This document shows positions 34,000 through 42,743 of a stretch of 64,000 nt of DNA, in pieces (positions within the stretch are counted from its first letter, which is position 1; each line of letters starts with the position of its first letter). The notes beneath the pieces are model-generated. The model searched no databases and was not told the DNA's origin. It saw only the letters and a program-made list of their open reading frames with translations. Origin of the DNA: Shewanella khirikhana (GTDB lineage Bacteria > Pseudomonadota > Gammaproteobacteria > Enterobacterales > Shewanellaceae); contig NZ_CP020373.1 of NCBI RefSeq assembly GCF_003957745.1, forward strand, positions 4,623,501-4,687,500, written 5' to 3'. A program made the translations under genes and the position numbers.

Positions 34000-35955
34000 A
34001 TGAAAAAAACCATGCTGGCACTAAGCCTGTCTGCCTTGGCAGTCATGGGGTGCCAATCCACATCAAATGAATCGGCCACAGCGCCAACGGCCAGCCAAAG
34101 TGGCGCCGAAGCCCTGGGCCCCATGGCCAAGCCACGTTTGTTGGCGCATCCCCGCTATGACGCCAAAACCTTCTACGACACCACCTCTTACACGGGCTCG
34201 AGCATCAGTGCCGATGGCCGTTCTGTGCTGGTGGGCTCTGACGAGTCGGGCATTTATAACCTGTATCGACTGAGTCTGGCTGATGGCAGCAAGATACAGC
34301 TGACCAATTTCGAAGACAGTACCTACCCCGAGCGCTGGTTCCCGGCCGACGACAGGGTGCTGTTTTCCAAGGATCAGGGCGGTAACGAGCTGGATCATGT
34401 GTATGTGCGCGAACTCGATGGCAGCATCCGTGATCTGACCCCGGGCGATAATACCCGAGCCTCCTTTGCCGGCTTTACCGAAGACGGTAAGTCATTCTTT
34501 ATCCTCACCAATGAGCGCGATCCCAAGTTTATGGATCTGTACCGCTACGATGCGTCCAGCTACGAGCGCACCCGGGTATTCCAAAACGATCAGGGCTTTT
34601 CGCTTGGGGATATAGATAAGAGTGGCCGCTTTGTGGCGCTGAACAAATCCGTCAGCAACAAAGATAGCGACATCTACTTGCTGGATTTGCGCAGCCGCAG
34701 CCTTAAACCCGTGATGGTAAGTGAGCCAGACCTCGAGGCCTCTGAAGGAGTGAAGAGCTTCTCGCCGGATGGCCGCACCCTGTATTACAGCAGCAATGCC
34801 AAGTCTGAATTCGATGAGGTGTGGGCCTACGATATTGCCTCTGGCAAGCGCACCAAGGTGGCCTCGGAAGACTGGGATATCCTCTACTATGGCTTCTCTG
34901 AAAGTGGCCGTTATCAGGCGATGGCGGTGAATGCCGATGCCCGAACCGAGGTCAGCATCACAGATACCCAAACCGGCAAGGCGTTGGCGCTGCCACCGCT
35001 GCCTGCGGGTGATATTCGTGGCGTGAGTTTTTCCAAAGACGATAAAACCATGGTGTTTTATCTGAACTCAGACATTTCGCCTTCGGATCTCTACGTTTGG
35101 CGTGTTGGCGAGCCGTCGGTGAAGCGCCTGACCAATGCTCTGAGCGCGGATATCGATCGCAATAGCCTGGTGGCCTCCAAAGTGGTGCGTTACAAGAGCT
35201 TCGATGGCCTTGAAGTGCCAGGGCTGCTGTATCAGCCCAAGCTGGCCCATGGCGCCAAACCGGCACCGGCCATTTTGTGGGTTCACGGCGGCCCGGGTGG
35301 CCAGAGCCGCAGCGGCTACAGCCCTACCATCCAGCATCTGGTGAACCATGGATATACGGTGTTTGCGGTTAACAACCGTGGCAGCTCAGGTTACGGCAAA
35401 ACCTTCTTCCATCTGGATGATAAAAACCATGGTGAAGGCGATCTGCAGGATATGGTGTGGGCCAAAAAATATCTGCAAAGCCTCGACTGGGTAGACAACG
35501 ACCGCATCGGCATTGTCGGCGGCAGCTACGGTGGCTTTATGGTGGCCGCTGCGCTGGCCTTCACTCCGGAGGAATTCAAGGTCGGTATCGATATCTTTGG
35601 AGTTACCAACTGGGTACGTACCCTGAACTCAATACCGCCCTGGTGGGAGAGTTTCCGCAAGTCGCTCTACGATGAAATGGGCGATCCGGCCACCGATGGC
35701 GAGCGCCACAAGGCGATTTCACCCCTGTTCCACGCCAGCAATATAGTGCGGCCGCTGATGGTTATTCAGGGCGCCAACGATCCAAGGGTATTGCAGGTGG
35801 AAAGCGATGAGCTGGTGGAAAAAGTCCGCGCCAATGGGGTGCCGGTGGAATATGTGCTGTTTGATGACGAAGGCCACGGCTTTACCAAGAAGGCCAACAG
35901 AATTGCGGCTTCCGAGGCGTATCTTAAATTCCTTGATACCTACTTAAAGCCCTGA
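34000..35955 (+). CDS. S9 family prolyl-oligopeptidase-like peptidase, lipoprotein
   Basis: A 651-aa serine peptidase. The lipoprotein signal is MKKTMLALSLSALAVMGC. A beta-propeller follows (about 50-380; repeated DG/SPDGR-type blade strands such as KSFSPDGRTLYYSS). The alpha/beta-hydrolase domain (about 395-651) has WVHGGPGGQ oxyanion region, nucleophile Ser in GGSYGG, Asp in GANDPRV and His in EGHGF. This is the DPP-IV/acylaminoacyl peptidase layout, which trims short peptides. RBS AGAGGG precedes the ATG. It is monocistronic, closed by an 18-bp palindromic terminator. Together with the M13 and M60 lipoproteins it suggests strong peptide scavenging. Confidence 0.94.
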   Translation: MKKTMLALSLSALAVMGCQSTSNESATAPTASQSGAEALGPMAKPRLLAHPRYDAKTFYDTTSYTGSSISADGRSVLVGSDESGIYNLYRLSLADGSKIQLTNFEDSTYPERWFPADDRVLFSKDQGGNELDHVYVRELDGSIRDLTPGDNTRASFAGFTEDGKSFFILTNERDPKFMDLYRYDASSYERTRVFQNDQGFSLGDIDKSGRFVALNKSVSNKDSDIYLLDLRSRSLKPVMVSEPDLEASEGVKSFSPDGRTLYYSSNAKSEFDEVWAYDIASGKRTKVASEDWDILYYGFSESGRYQAMAVNADARTEVSITDTQTGKALALPPLPAGDIRGVSFSKDDKTMVFYLNSDISPSDLYVWRVGEPSVKRLTNALSADIDRNSLVASKVVRYKSFDGLEVPGLLYQPKLAHGAKPAPAILWVHGGPGGQSRSGYSPTIQHLVNHGYTVFAVNNRGSSGYGKTFFHLDDKNHGEGDLQDMVWAKKYLQSLDWVDNDRIGIVGGSYGGFMVAAALAFTPEEFKVGIDIFGVTNWVRTLNSIPPWWESFRKSLYDEMGDPATDGERHKAISPLFHASNIVRPLMVIQGANDPRVLQVESDELVEKVRANGVPVEYVLFDDEGHGFTKKANRIAASEAYLKFLDTYLKP

Positions 35956-35974
35956 TTGCACGGGCTGAAAACAC

Positions 35975-36005
35975 AAAAAAGGCACTCAATTGAGTGCCTT
36001 TTTCA
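35975..36005. terminator. Bidirectional terminator
   Basis: Perfect 18-bp palindrome GGCACTCAATTGAGTGCC flanked by A-run and T-run, between the S9 peptidase and the convergent small Lys-rich gene. Confidence 0.9.
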
Positions 36006-36032
36006 TGGATGTTCTATCACGGCGGTGCTGGC

Positions 36033-36152
36033 TTACTTGCCCTTTTTGCCGAGGTTTTCAACCTTGCTGCCGGCTTGTTGTTTCTTCGCCTGTTTGGCGG
36101 CGCGTTTTTCCTTCATGCTTTTTTGCGGTGCTTTCTTTTGGTCTTTGCTCAT
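36033..36152 (-). CDS. 39-residue Lys-rich protein
   Basis: A short minus-strand frame of 39 codons. It starts MSKDQKKAPQKSMKEK and ends VENLGKKGK; roughly a third of residues are Lys or Arg, with no hydrophobic core. A good ribosome binding site GGGAG lies 5 nt before the ATG, and a bidirectional terminator lies 28 nt beyond the stop. Together these make a real gene likely despite its size. It is probably disordered and nucleic-acid or ribosome associated; I know of no function. Confidence 0.65.
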   Translation of the reverse strand: MSKDQKKAPQKSMKEKRAAKQAKKQQAGSKVENLGKKGK

Positions 36153-36300
36153 GGTGGCTCCCTGCGGTGGTCGGTGGCGCCGTTTGTTGAATTTTTAAAC
36201 GGCAAGAGTCAGCTTAGAGAATCCCGAAAAAGACAGATAGATTATTTTGCGCTAATAGAAATTGGCTTATTCGAAAGCTTGCTAACGGCGCAAAGCCATA

Positions 36301-36330
36301 AAAAAAGCCCCTGTTTTAAGGGGCTTTTTT
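36301..36330. terminator. Terminator of the DUF4382 gene
   Basis: Stem AAAAAAGCCCC/GGGGCTTTTTT with a 9-nt loop, T-run on both strands, 14 nt after the DUF4382 stop. Confidence 0.88.
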
Positions 36331-36343
36331 ACTGCTATTCGAC

Positions 36344-37369
36344 TTAACCCGCTGGGGTGTAGTCGGCAGGGAAGTTACGGCTGCTGGTGGCGCCCTGGGT
36401 GACAGTTACGTCCTGCTCATCGGCGTGGATGAAGAAGGGGGCAACTTCGTCTGTGGGCGCATTGTCGGCTTCAGGATCGTCGTTCTGGGCCACGCAGGTG
36501 TAACCCAGGGCATAGCTGCCGGTCACCACATAGCCAAACTCGTAGCCATGGCCAGTTAGGTTACCGGCTTCATCGGTGATGTCGTTCACGCGGGCTACGG
36601 CCAGCGGGGCAACCATGGGCTCGGTAACCTGAGCACGGATGTCGCTCATGTTTTCCAGTACAGTGCCTGCATCGTACAGGTACACAGCACCGGCAAACTC
36701 GCTGCCACCGGCCGCGGTTTCACAGGCGGCGATGGTGTCAGGGCCAATCAGACCTTCGATGTTGCCAACTTCGGCGCGGTTAACCAGCTGTACCGAGGTC
36801 GGCTTGAGGGTCCAGTAGTCTTTGTTGCCATGGGGCGCCTGAATACCACGGGCGAGGTCAAACTCGGCAACGTAGTCGTTGGCACCGGCGGCGATAGTGA
36901 AGCTCTTGTTGAAGAACAGGCGACCGGTGTCGGCGTCTTCGGCGCCTGTGCCACCGCAGCTGCCGTTGCTGTTGGTCACCAGACCATGGTCGTTGCCATC
37001 GTTGGTTTTCACAAATGAACTGGCGGTATCCACGGTTTCGCGGTTTTCCATGTAGATACACATCTGGTATTCGCCAACCGGTACCTGCACGCCTTCGACC
37101 AGGGTCTCGGCTGAAGCGCCCTGGAACGACAGCAGGTCAACCTGCTTGGCGGCGCCGTTGTTTGCCACGTTGAAGGAGTAAGTGCCGCTGGCATTTTTCA
37201 ATACCACTTGTTTGAAGGCGATATTAACCTCGGTCGCATCGGCTGGGTTATCCGATACGCCCAGGCTGAAGCTGCCCATCTGTACCTGAGGGGTGTCATC
37301 GCCACCGCCGCCGCATGCGGCAAGCAAGGAGGTCAGGGTGACGGCAATCAGAGTTTGGGTGAATTTCAT
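36344..37369 (-). CDS. DUF4382 lipoprotein
   Basis: A 341-aa envelope lipoprotein. The lipobox is LAAC followed by GGGGDD, then an N-terminal DUF4382 domain starting near residue 31 (GSFSLGVSDNPADATEVNIAF) and running to about 190, and a less clear C-terminal part. The domain is all-beta and found mostly in marine bacteria; its role is unknown. In the second half occur several acidic stretches (EDADTG, DDPEADNAP). Start ATG lacks a very strong Shine-Dalgarno, but AAGG lies upstream. Single gene, ended by its own terminator. Confidence 0.85.
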   Translation of the reverse strand: MKFTQTLIAVTLTSLLAACGGGGDDTPQVQMGSFSLGVSDNPADATEVNIAFKQVVLKNASGTYSFNVANNGAAKQVDLLSFQGASAETLVEGVQVPVGEYQMCIYMENRETVDTASSFVKTNDGNDHGLVTNSNGSCGGTGAEDADTGRLFFNKSFTIAAGANDYVAEFDLARGIQAPHGNKDYWTLKPTSVQLVNRAEVGNIEGLIGPDTIAACETAAGGSEFAGAVYLYDAGTVLENMSDIRAQVTEPMVAPLAVARVNDITDEAGNLTGHGYEFGYVVTGSYALGYTCVAQNDDPEADNAPTDEVAPFFIHADEQDVTVTQGATSSRNFPADYTPAG

Positions 37370-37554
37370 GTTGCACCTTTTTCGTTATTCAGAGTTCCAT
37401 AAGTCCCTGTTTTTGAGGTTCACTTCTTCCCTGAACCCTCAGTGCTCATGCGAAAGTGTTAGCCTGAGCACCTGCCGGACAGGATAACCCCTCGTACGGT
37501 AAATGCAAATTTCCTGATGTAGCGCCCGTTTGCAACCGTCGAACAGGCCCGGTT

Positions 37555-38481
37555 TCAGCGTTTGATAAAGTCTGGCACTTCCAGCACCTCATCGCCAAAT
37601 CGCTCGAACAAATGGGTAAACACGAATTCGATAAACACCCGGTAGCGCCGCGGCAGGTAGGCGCGTTGGGGGTAATTAAGGGTGATTTTCGCCTGCTGCA
37701 TGGGAAAGTCTTCCAGCACAGGCACCAGTTGCCCGGCCTCAATGGCATCTTTGGCTATCAGGGTGGGTACGGCGGCGATCCCCACACCTTCGAGGGCCGC
37801 TTCCCGCGCCAGGGTGACATTATTGACCGTGAGCTGCGCCTCGGGCTCAAACACCTGCCACTGCTCGCCATCGAAAATGCGCCACACGCCATCGATATGG
37901 GCCGAGGTCAGCCGAATGGCTCTGTGATGTACCAGATCGGCCGGGACCTTTGGCGTGCCGAATCTGGCCAGATAATCCGGTGAGGCGAGCAAAATCTTTT
38001 CGGCGCGGATCAGCGCATGGCTTGTCAGCCGGGTGTCTTTGACATCGGAAATCTGAAACAGCATATCGATGCCTTCTTCCATTACGTCTACCCGGCGGTT
38101 AGTCAGCTCAGTTTCAATATTAATTTCAGGGTATTGCATCAAAAAGCGCGCTAACACCCGGCCAAGATACAGCTGCCCCAATTCGATGGGACAAATGACC
38201 TTGAGGGTGCCGCGAATTTGCTGCTGGCTGGCACTCAGCTGTTCTTCGGCCAGTTGCAGCTCAGACAAAATCCGATTGATGCGGTTGTAGTAGTTGTTAC
38301 CTGCCTCGGTGAGCTTGAGGGCGCGGGTGGTGCGAAATAGCAGCTGCACTCCGGCATCTTTCTCCAGCTCGGCAACTTTACGACTGACGGTGGCCTTGGT
38401 AACGCCAAGCTGGGCGGCGGCCGCGGTGAAGCTGCCCTGTTCCACCACTGCGGCAAACAGCTGTACCCGATTTAAGTCCAT
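37555..38481 (-). CDS. LysR-family regulator of the divergent EmrAB-like pump
   Basis: A 308-aa LysR regulator. The winged helix-turn-helix is MDLNRVQLFAAVVEQGSFTA...LGVTKATVSRKVAELE (1-60), followed by a two-lobed effector domain. The pattern LLFRTTRALKLTEAG is typical of the group that controls stress or efflux functions. It is transcribed divergently from the hlyD-emrB pair, with only 98 nt between the start codons, and a near-perfect palindrome sits directly before its ATG. It most likely controls that pump. The effector is unknown. Confidence 0.92.
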   Translation of the reverse strand: MDLNRVQLFAAVVEQGSFTAAAAQLGVTKATVSRKVAELEKDAGVQLLFRTTRALKLTEAGNNYYNRINRILSELQLAEEQLSASQQQIRGTLKVICPIELGQLYLGRVLARFLMQYPEINIETELTNRRVDVMEEGIDMLFQISDVKDTRLTSHALIRAEKILLASPDYLARFGTPKVPADLVHHRAIRLTSAHIDGVWRIFDGEQWQVFEPEAQLTVNNVTLAREAALEGVGIAAVPTLIAKDAIEAGQLVPVLEDFPMQQAKITLNYPQRAYLPRRYRVFIEFVFTHLFERFGDEVLEVPDFIKR

Positions 38482-38485
38482 GATT

Positions 38486-38501
38486 GTTACACCTGTGAAA
38501 C
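38486..38501. promoter_or_regulatory. Likely LysR-type binding site
   Basis: GTTACAC-CT-GTGAAAC, a dyad matching at 6 of 7 arm positions, between the divergent LysR and efflux genes, 5 nt from the regulator start. Confidence 0.5.
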
Positions 38502-38579
38502 AGTGGGTTGAATTTTGGCTGACTAATCAAAAAAAAGAGACAGAAGTACAATAGCAGTCACTGAATAAGGAGTCTACGA

Positions 38580-39623
38580 ATGAGCAAATCAAAACTCTGG
38601 GTGCTGTTACCTGTGCTGGCCATAGTTGGCGGTGGCCTGTATCTGTGGCACAGCCTCAGGTTTATTGAACGCACTGATAACGCCTATGTGGAAGCCGATA
38701 TTTCTCAGGTCAGCGTGAAGGTGCCGGGGCTGGTGGTGGAGTCGCGGGTGCAGGACAACCAGCATGTGCTCGCCGGCGCCCTGCTTGCCCGCCTCGATGA
38801 CAGCGAATACCGCGCCAGGGTGGCACAGAGCGAGGCGCGTCTGGCCAATGTCAGTGCCGAACTTGCCACGCTGGAAGCCAAGATAAATTTGCAGGGCGCC
38901 CTCATCGCCCAGGCCCGTGCCGGGGTGCAGGCGGCCGATGCTGAGCACAAGCGGGTGAAGCAACAACTGGTGCGTGCCAGTGAGCTGCGCCGCCGTGACT
39001 ACAGCTCCCAGGACGATGTGGATCGCCTGAGCGCCGAGCTCGATGGCGCCACAGCCCGTACTGAAGAGAGCCAGGCATCGCTGGATGCCCGTGAGCAGGA
39101 ACTGGCGGTGCTGGTGGCCGAGCGCAATCAGCTCAATGCCAGCCATGCCGAAGCTGTGGCTGGATTAAGCCTGGCCAAATTGCAGCTTAAAGATACCGAA
39201 ATCCGCGCCCCCTTCGATGGGGTGGTGGGCAAGCGCGGCGCCTTTGTCGGCCAGTATGTGCAGCCGGGGCAAGCGCTTTTCAGTTTGGTGCCGGACGGGG
39301 CCATGTGGATCACTGCCAATTTCAAAGAAACGCAGATCCACGGGATGAAACCCGGTCAGCCGGTGACAGTGTCACTCGACGCGTTTCCCGACCATGAATT
39401 CCATGGAGTCATCGACAGCCTGTCGCCGGCTTCCGGTGCCAAATTCAGCCTGCTGCCGGCAGAGAACGCCACCGGCAACTTCACCAAGATTGTGCAGCGT
39501 ATTCCGGTGCGGATCCGGCTGGAAATGAGTGAAGAGCAGGCCCACGTAGTGCCCGGCCTCAGCGCCGTGGTGTCGGTGGATACCCAGCTGGCCCCCAACC
39601 AGGCGCTGACGGCGAGCCGCTGA
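38580..39623 (+). CDS. HlyD/EmrA-family membrane fusion protein
   Basis: A 347-aa periplasmic adaptor of a tripartite efflux pump. One N-terminal TM (KLWVLLPVLAIVGGGLYLW), a lipoyl-like half (RTDNAYVEADISQVSVKVPG), a long coiled-coil hairpin (about 90-195, rich in Ala/Glu/Arg), the second lipoyl half (IRAPFDGVVGKRGAFVGQYV) and a beta-barrel domain (MWITANFKETQ). The pattern matches EmrA. RBS AAGGAG precedes the ATG. It lies 35 nt upstream of the DHA2 permease gene and forms an operon with it; an outer-membrane TolC-like channel is not encoded here. Confidence 0.94.
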   Translation: MSKSKLWVLLPVLAIVGGGLYLWHSLRFIERTDNAYVEADISQVSVKVPGLVVESRVQDNQHVLAGALLARLDDSEYRARVAQSEARLANVSAELATLEAKINLQGALIAQARAGVQAADAEHKRVKQQLVRASELRRRDYSSQDDVDRLSAELDGATARTEESQASLDAREQELAVLVAERNQLNASHAEAVAGLSLAKLQLKDTEIRAPFDGVVGKRGAFVGQYVQPGQALFSLVPDGAMWITANFKETQIHGMKPGQPVTVSLDAFPDHEFHGVIDSLSPASGAKFSLLPAENATGNFTKIVQRIPVRIRLEMSEEQAHVVPGLSAVVSVDTQLAPNQALTASR

Positions 39624-39658
39624 GGCTGCCAGATGCTGCCCGGATGTAAGGAGCTACC

Positions 39659-41278
39659 ATGAGCCACTCTGTTTCCGTGCCCGGTCACGCCCCGGGCGAT
39701 AAATCTGATATTGCCATCGACTACGGGGTCGGCAGCCGCCGCGCCTGGATTGCTGTGATGGGCGGCCTTATCGGCGCCTTTATGGCGATATTGGATATCC
39801 AAATCACCAATGCGTCGATGAAGGAAATTCAGGGTAGCCTGGGGGCGACACTGGAAGAAGGCTCCTGGATTTCCACCGCTTATCTGGTGGCGGAGATGAT
39901 TGCCATTCCGTTGTCCGGTTGGCTCAGCACCGGCTTGTCGGTGCGCCGTTATTTGCTGTGGAGTACCTCGGCCTTTATTGTCAGTTCGCTTTTGTGCTCC
40001 ATGGCCTGGGATTTAAACTCGCTGATTGCCTTTCGGGCGATGCAGGGCTTTTTTGGTGGCGCGTTAATTCCCTTGGCCTTCAGGCTGATTGTTGAATGTT
40101 TGCCTCAGGAAAAGCGGGCCACAGGGATGGCGCTGTTTGGGGTAACGGCTACCTTTGCGCCGTCGATTGGCCCAACTCTGGGCGGCTGGCTCACCGAGCA
40201 TTTCAGCTGGCATTTTCTGTTTTACATCAACCTGCCACCCGGACTGCTGGTGCTGGCCATGTTGGGGTGGGGGCTTGAGAAGCAGCCTATCGATTGGAGC
40301 AAGCTGACCCAGGTAAGTCTGGGGGCCATTCTGACCATGGCTCTGGGGCTTGGCTGCCTCGAAGTAGTGCTGGAAGAGGGCAACCGCAAAGACTGGTTTG
40401 GCTCGGATCTTATCCTGAATCTTGCCATAGTTGCGGCCATCAACCTGGTACTGTTTGTGGTGTTGCAGCTTAGAAGCCGGTCACCGCTGGTGAATCTCAG
40501 ACTGCTGGCGCAGCGTGACTTTGCGCTGTCATCGGTGGCTTATTTTCTGCTGGGGCTTGGCCTGTTTGGTGCCATCTATCTTATCCCTCTGTACTTGTCG
40601 CAGATCCACAATTACTCGGCGCTGGAGATTGGCAAGGTCATCATGTGGATGGGCTTCCCGCAGCTGCTGATCCTGCCGCTGGTTCCCAGACTGATTGAGC
40701 GCTGGGATCCCCGTTATCTGGCGGCCTGGGGCTTTTTGCTGTTTGCGCTGAGTTATTACCTGAACTCCCATATGACCGCCGACTTCGCCGGTGAGCAAAT
40801 GATAGTGGCACAAATTGTGCGCGCCATGGGGCAGCCCTTTGTGTTGGTGCCCATCGGTATTATTGCCACCATGCACCTGAAGCCCCAGGACAGTGCCAGC
40901 GCCTCTACGTTGCTGAATCTTATCCGAAATCTTGGCGGCGCCTGTGGTATTGCACTGGTGGCCACCATGCTCGACAACCGGGCGCGGGAGCATCTGGCCT
41001 ATCTGAAAGAGTCGGTGCCGGCCGTCAGCGCCTCGGTGCAGCAGCATCTGTCGGCGCAGGCATCGAGCCTGTTTGCCTCGGGGATTGACCCTGTCAGCGC
41101 CGATGCCATGGCCCGCAAGCTGTTTGGCGATACCCTGACGCGGGAAGCCTTTATGCAGGCGTATAACGATGTGTTTTTTGCCATTGGTATGTTGCTGGGG
41201 CTGGCGGTTGTGGCAGTGCTGCTTATCCGTCCAAGGGGCAAACAGGCGCCGGGCGCCAATGCCGGTGAGATGCATTAA
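39659..41278 (+). CDS. DHA2-family MFS multidrug efflux permease (EmrB-like)
   Basis: A 539-aa inner-membrane transporter with about 14 predicted TM helices. DHA2 marks include LDIQITNASMKEI in TM1, the SWISTAYLVAEMI segment, and motif C-like GPTLGGWL in TM5. It exports drugs or other toxic amphipathic compounds driven by protons, working with the adjacent HlyD-type adaptor. RBS AAGGAG lies 5 nt before the ATG. Substrate unknown. Expression is probably set by the divergent LysR gene. The C-terminal tail is short and cytoplasmic. Confidence 0.94.
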   Translation: MSHSVSVPGHAPGDKSDIAIDYGVGSRRAWIAVMGGLIGAFMAILDIQITNASMKEIQGSLGATLEEGSWISTAYLVAEMIAIPLSGWLSTGLSVRRYLLWSTSAFIVSSLLCSMAWDLNSLIAFRAMQGFFGGALIPLAFRLIVECLPQEKRATGMALFGVTATFAPSIGPTLGGWLTEHFSWHFLFYINLPPGLLVLAMLGWGLEKQPIDWSKLTQVSLGAILTMALGLGCLEVVLEEGNRKDWFGSDLILNLAIVAAINLVLFVVLQLRSRSPLVNLRLLAQRDFALSSVAYFLLGLGLFGAIYLIPLYLSQIHNYSALEIGKVIMWMGFPQLLILPLVPRLIERWDPRYLAAWGFLLFALSYYLNSHMTADFAGEQMIVAQIVRAMGQPFVLVPIGIIATMHLKPQDSASASTLLNLIRNLGGACGIALVATMLDNRAREHLAYLKESVPAVSASVQQHLSAQASSLFASGIDPVSADAMARKLFGDTLTREAFMQAYNDVFFAIGMLLGLAVVAVLLIRPRGKQAPGANAGEMH

Positions 41279-41352
41279 TTCCGATAACGGTGGGGCTGCG
41301 CCACGGGTTTGGCGGTGATAGACTGGCGTTTTCGACTGTTTCGGAGAGCCCC

Positions 41353-41817
41353 GTGATCCAATGGCAAATCAAACGCTTCGCTGAGCTGGATGCGCTGACG
41401 CTGTATCAGCTGCTTAAGCTCAGGGTCGATATCTTCGTGGTGGAGCAAAGCTGCCCTTATCCCGAACTGGACAACAAAGATCTGGCCCCGGATGCACTGC
41501 ATCTGCTTGGCTGGCGTGACGATGCGCTGGTGGCTTACGCCCGTATTCTGCCGCCGGGCGTGAGTTATCCTGAGGCCAGTATTGGCCGGGTGGCGGTGGC
41601 CGAGGCTGCCCGTGGCGGCGGTAATGCGCGCCAGTTGATGGCCCAGGCCATAGAGGCGGCGCTGGCTCAGTGGCCTGATGCCGGGATCCGGATTGGTGCC
41701 CAGCAGTACCTCGAAGGCTTTTATGGCTCATTGGGTTTTGCAGCTGTCTCCGACGTCTATCTTGAAGATGGTATTCCCCACCTCGACATGTTGTTCAACA
41801 AGGAATTGATGTCATGA
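41353..41817 (+). CDS. elaA: ElaA-type GNAT N-acetyltransferase
   Basis: A 154-aa acetyl-CoA-dependent GNAT protein. E. coli ElaA is 153 aa. It starts IQWQIKRFAELDALTLYQLLKLR, with the ElaA-typical FVVEQSCPYPELDNKDL. The acetyl-CoA loop is unusual: VAVAEAARGGGNARQLM, a stretched form of the RGxGxG motif. I used GTG 41353, with GGAG 6 nt upstream, as the start. It overlaps the next gene by 4 nt (ATGA), so they form an operon. Substrate unknown. Confidence 0.88.
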   Translation: MIQWQIKRFAELDALTLYQLLKLRVDIFVVEQSCPYPELDNKDLAPDALHLLGWRDDALVAYARILPPGVSYPEASIGRVAVAEAARGGGNARQLMAQAIEAALAQWPDAGIRIGAQQYLEGFYGSLGFAAVSDVYLEDGIPHLDMLFNKELMS

Positions 41818-42131
41818 CTCAATACGTGAAAAACGAGCGCCAATTGGTATGTGTTGCCAGCTTTCTGGCTTTTCCCGGCAAAGAAGAGGCGCTGATCGCT
41901 GCCCTGAGTTCGCTGATTGCCGACACCCGCCGCGAGCCGGGTTGCATCCGCTATGAACTTAACCAGAGCCGTGATGAGCCAAGACGCATCACCTTTGTGG
42001 AGAAGTTTGTCGACCTGCAGGCGTTTGAGGAGCACTGCGCCAAAGACGCTATCCAGCACTATTTTCATCAGGTCATGCCGGCGCTGGTGGAGTCGTATCA
42101 GGTAGAAACCTATCACGAAATCATCGCCTGA
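41814..42131 (+). CDS. Antibiotic biosynthesis monooxygenase (ABM) domain protein, YgiN-like
   Basis: A 105-aa dimeric ferredoxin-like alpha/beta fold. Typical ABM features are FLAFPGKEEALIAAL, RREPGCIRYELNQS, FVEKFVDLQAFEEH, and a C-terminal strand. Relatives include the quinol monooxygenase YgiN, but catalytic specificity cannot be told from sequence. Its ATG overlaps the elaA stop, pointing to coupled translation, and a terminator follows. Confidence 0.87.
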   Translation: MTQYVKNERQLVCVASFLAFPGKEEALIAALSSLIADTRREPGCIRYELNQSRDEPRRITFVEKFVDLQAFEEHCAKDAIQHYFHQVMPALVESYQVETYHEIIA

Positions 42132-42153
42132 TTTGCCTGCAAGCCATATGAGT

Positions 42154-42180
42154 AAAAGCCCCGCCAAGCGGGGCTTTTTG
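42154..42180 (+). terminator. elaA operon terminator
   Basis: Stem AAAAGCCCCGC/GCGGGGCTTTT with CAA loop and T-run, 22 nt after the ABM gene. Confidence 0.9.
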
Positions 42181-42355
42181 TTTGACCGTGAATCGCCGTG
42201 AGATGCAAAAAGGCCGGATCAGGGAAGCCTTGATCCGTGCCGGAAAGCTAAGAGATTTGAGAAAACAAGGCAGCGGCGGCCAGATTGACCGCATGCTGTC
42301 TGTGTCAGCCCATTATTGCCGGGGAGGGGCATCGGCAACAGGGGCCCGGGAAGGC

Positions 42356-42610
42356 TTAATGAGGCCTGAGGGTTATCTCAGGCCGGGTGTTCAACTCGCC
42401 ATCGGCATCCAGGGTGGCTATGTCTTTATCCTGGGCGATAATCGCCAATGGGCCCTGAGGCAGGTTACGCACAAACAGCAGGCGATATCCCCAGGTTTGC
42501 AGCCGGTAGAGGCTCATCTTCTGTTCTGCGGTCATGGTGTCCCAGTGGTCCTGGGTACGCAGTGCAATCCCTCGCCTGTCTTGATCCACCGCCAAGGTTT
42601 GATTCATCAT
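42356..42610 (-). CDS. Small conserved-looking protein of unknown function
   Basis: An 84-aa frame with natural protein composition, starting MMNQTLAVDQDRRGIALRTQ and containing WDTMTAEQKMSLYRLQTWGY and LFVRNLPQGPLAIIAQDKD. It has no signal peptide or TM segment. Start could be either of two adjacent ATGs (42610 or 42607), behind GGGGCGAG. The opposite-strand frame over the same DNA is low quality. I do not recognise the family; it looks like a lineage-specific cytoplasmic protein. It is divergent from the radical SAM gene. Confidence 0.65.
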   Translation of the reverse strand: MMNQTLAVDQDRRGIALRTQDHWDTMTAEQKMSLYRLQTWGYRLLFVRNLPQGPLAIIAQDKDIATLDADGELNTRPEITLRPH

Positions 42611-42743
42611 ATCTCGCCCCAACAATTAGGTGATAACTGGCATATTAAGCGCGCATTTTACCCTATTTTATCTGGTTAAAATTTGCGCTCGCGCATGTTT
42701 ATCCTCTATACGCACCCAGAGCTTGTCAAGGATCAACTTAAGT

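Noticed and set aside
42182..42679. 165-residue plus-strand frame over the small unknown gene
   Set aside because: The minus-strand 84-residue frame has better composition and start; the plus frame starts inside the terminator tail and is not protein-like.
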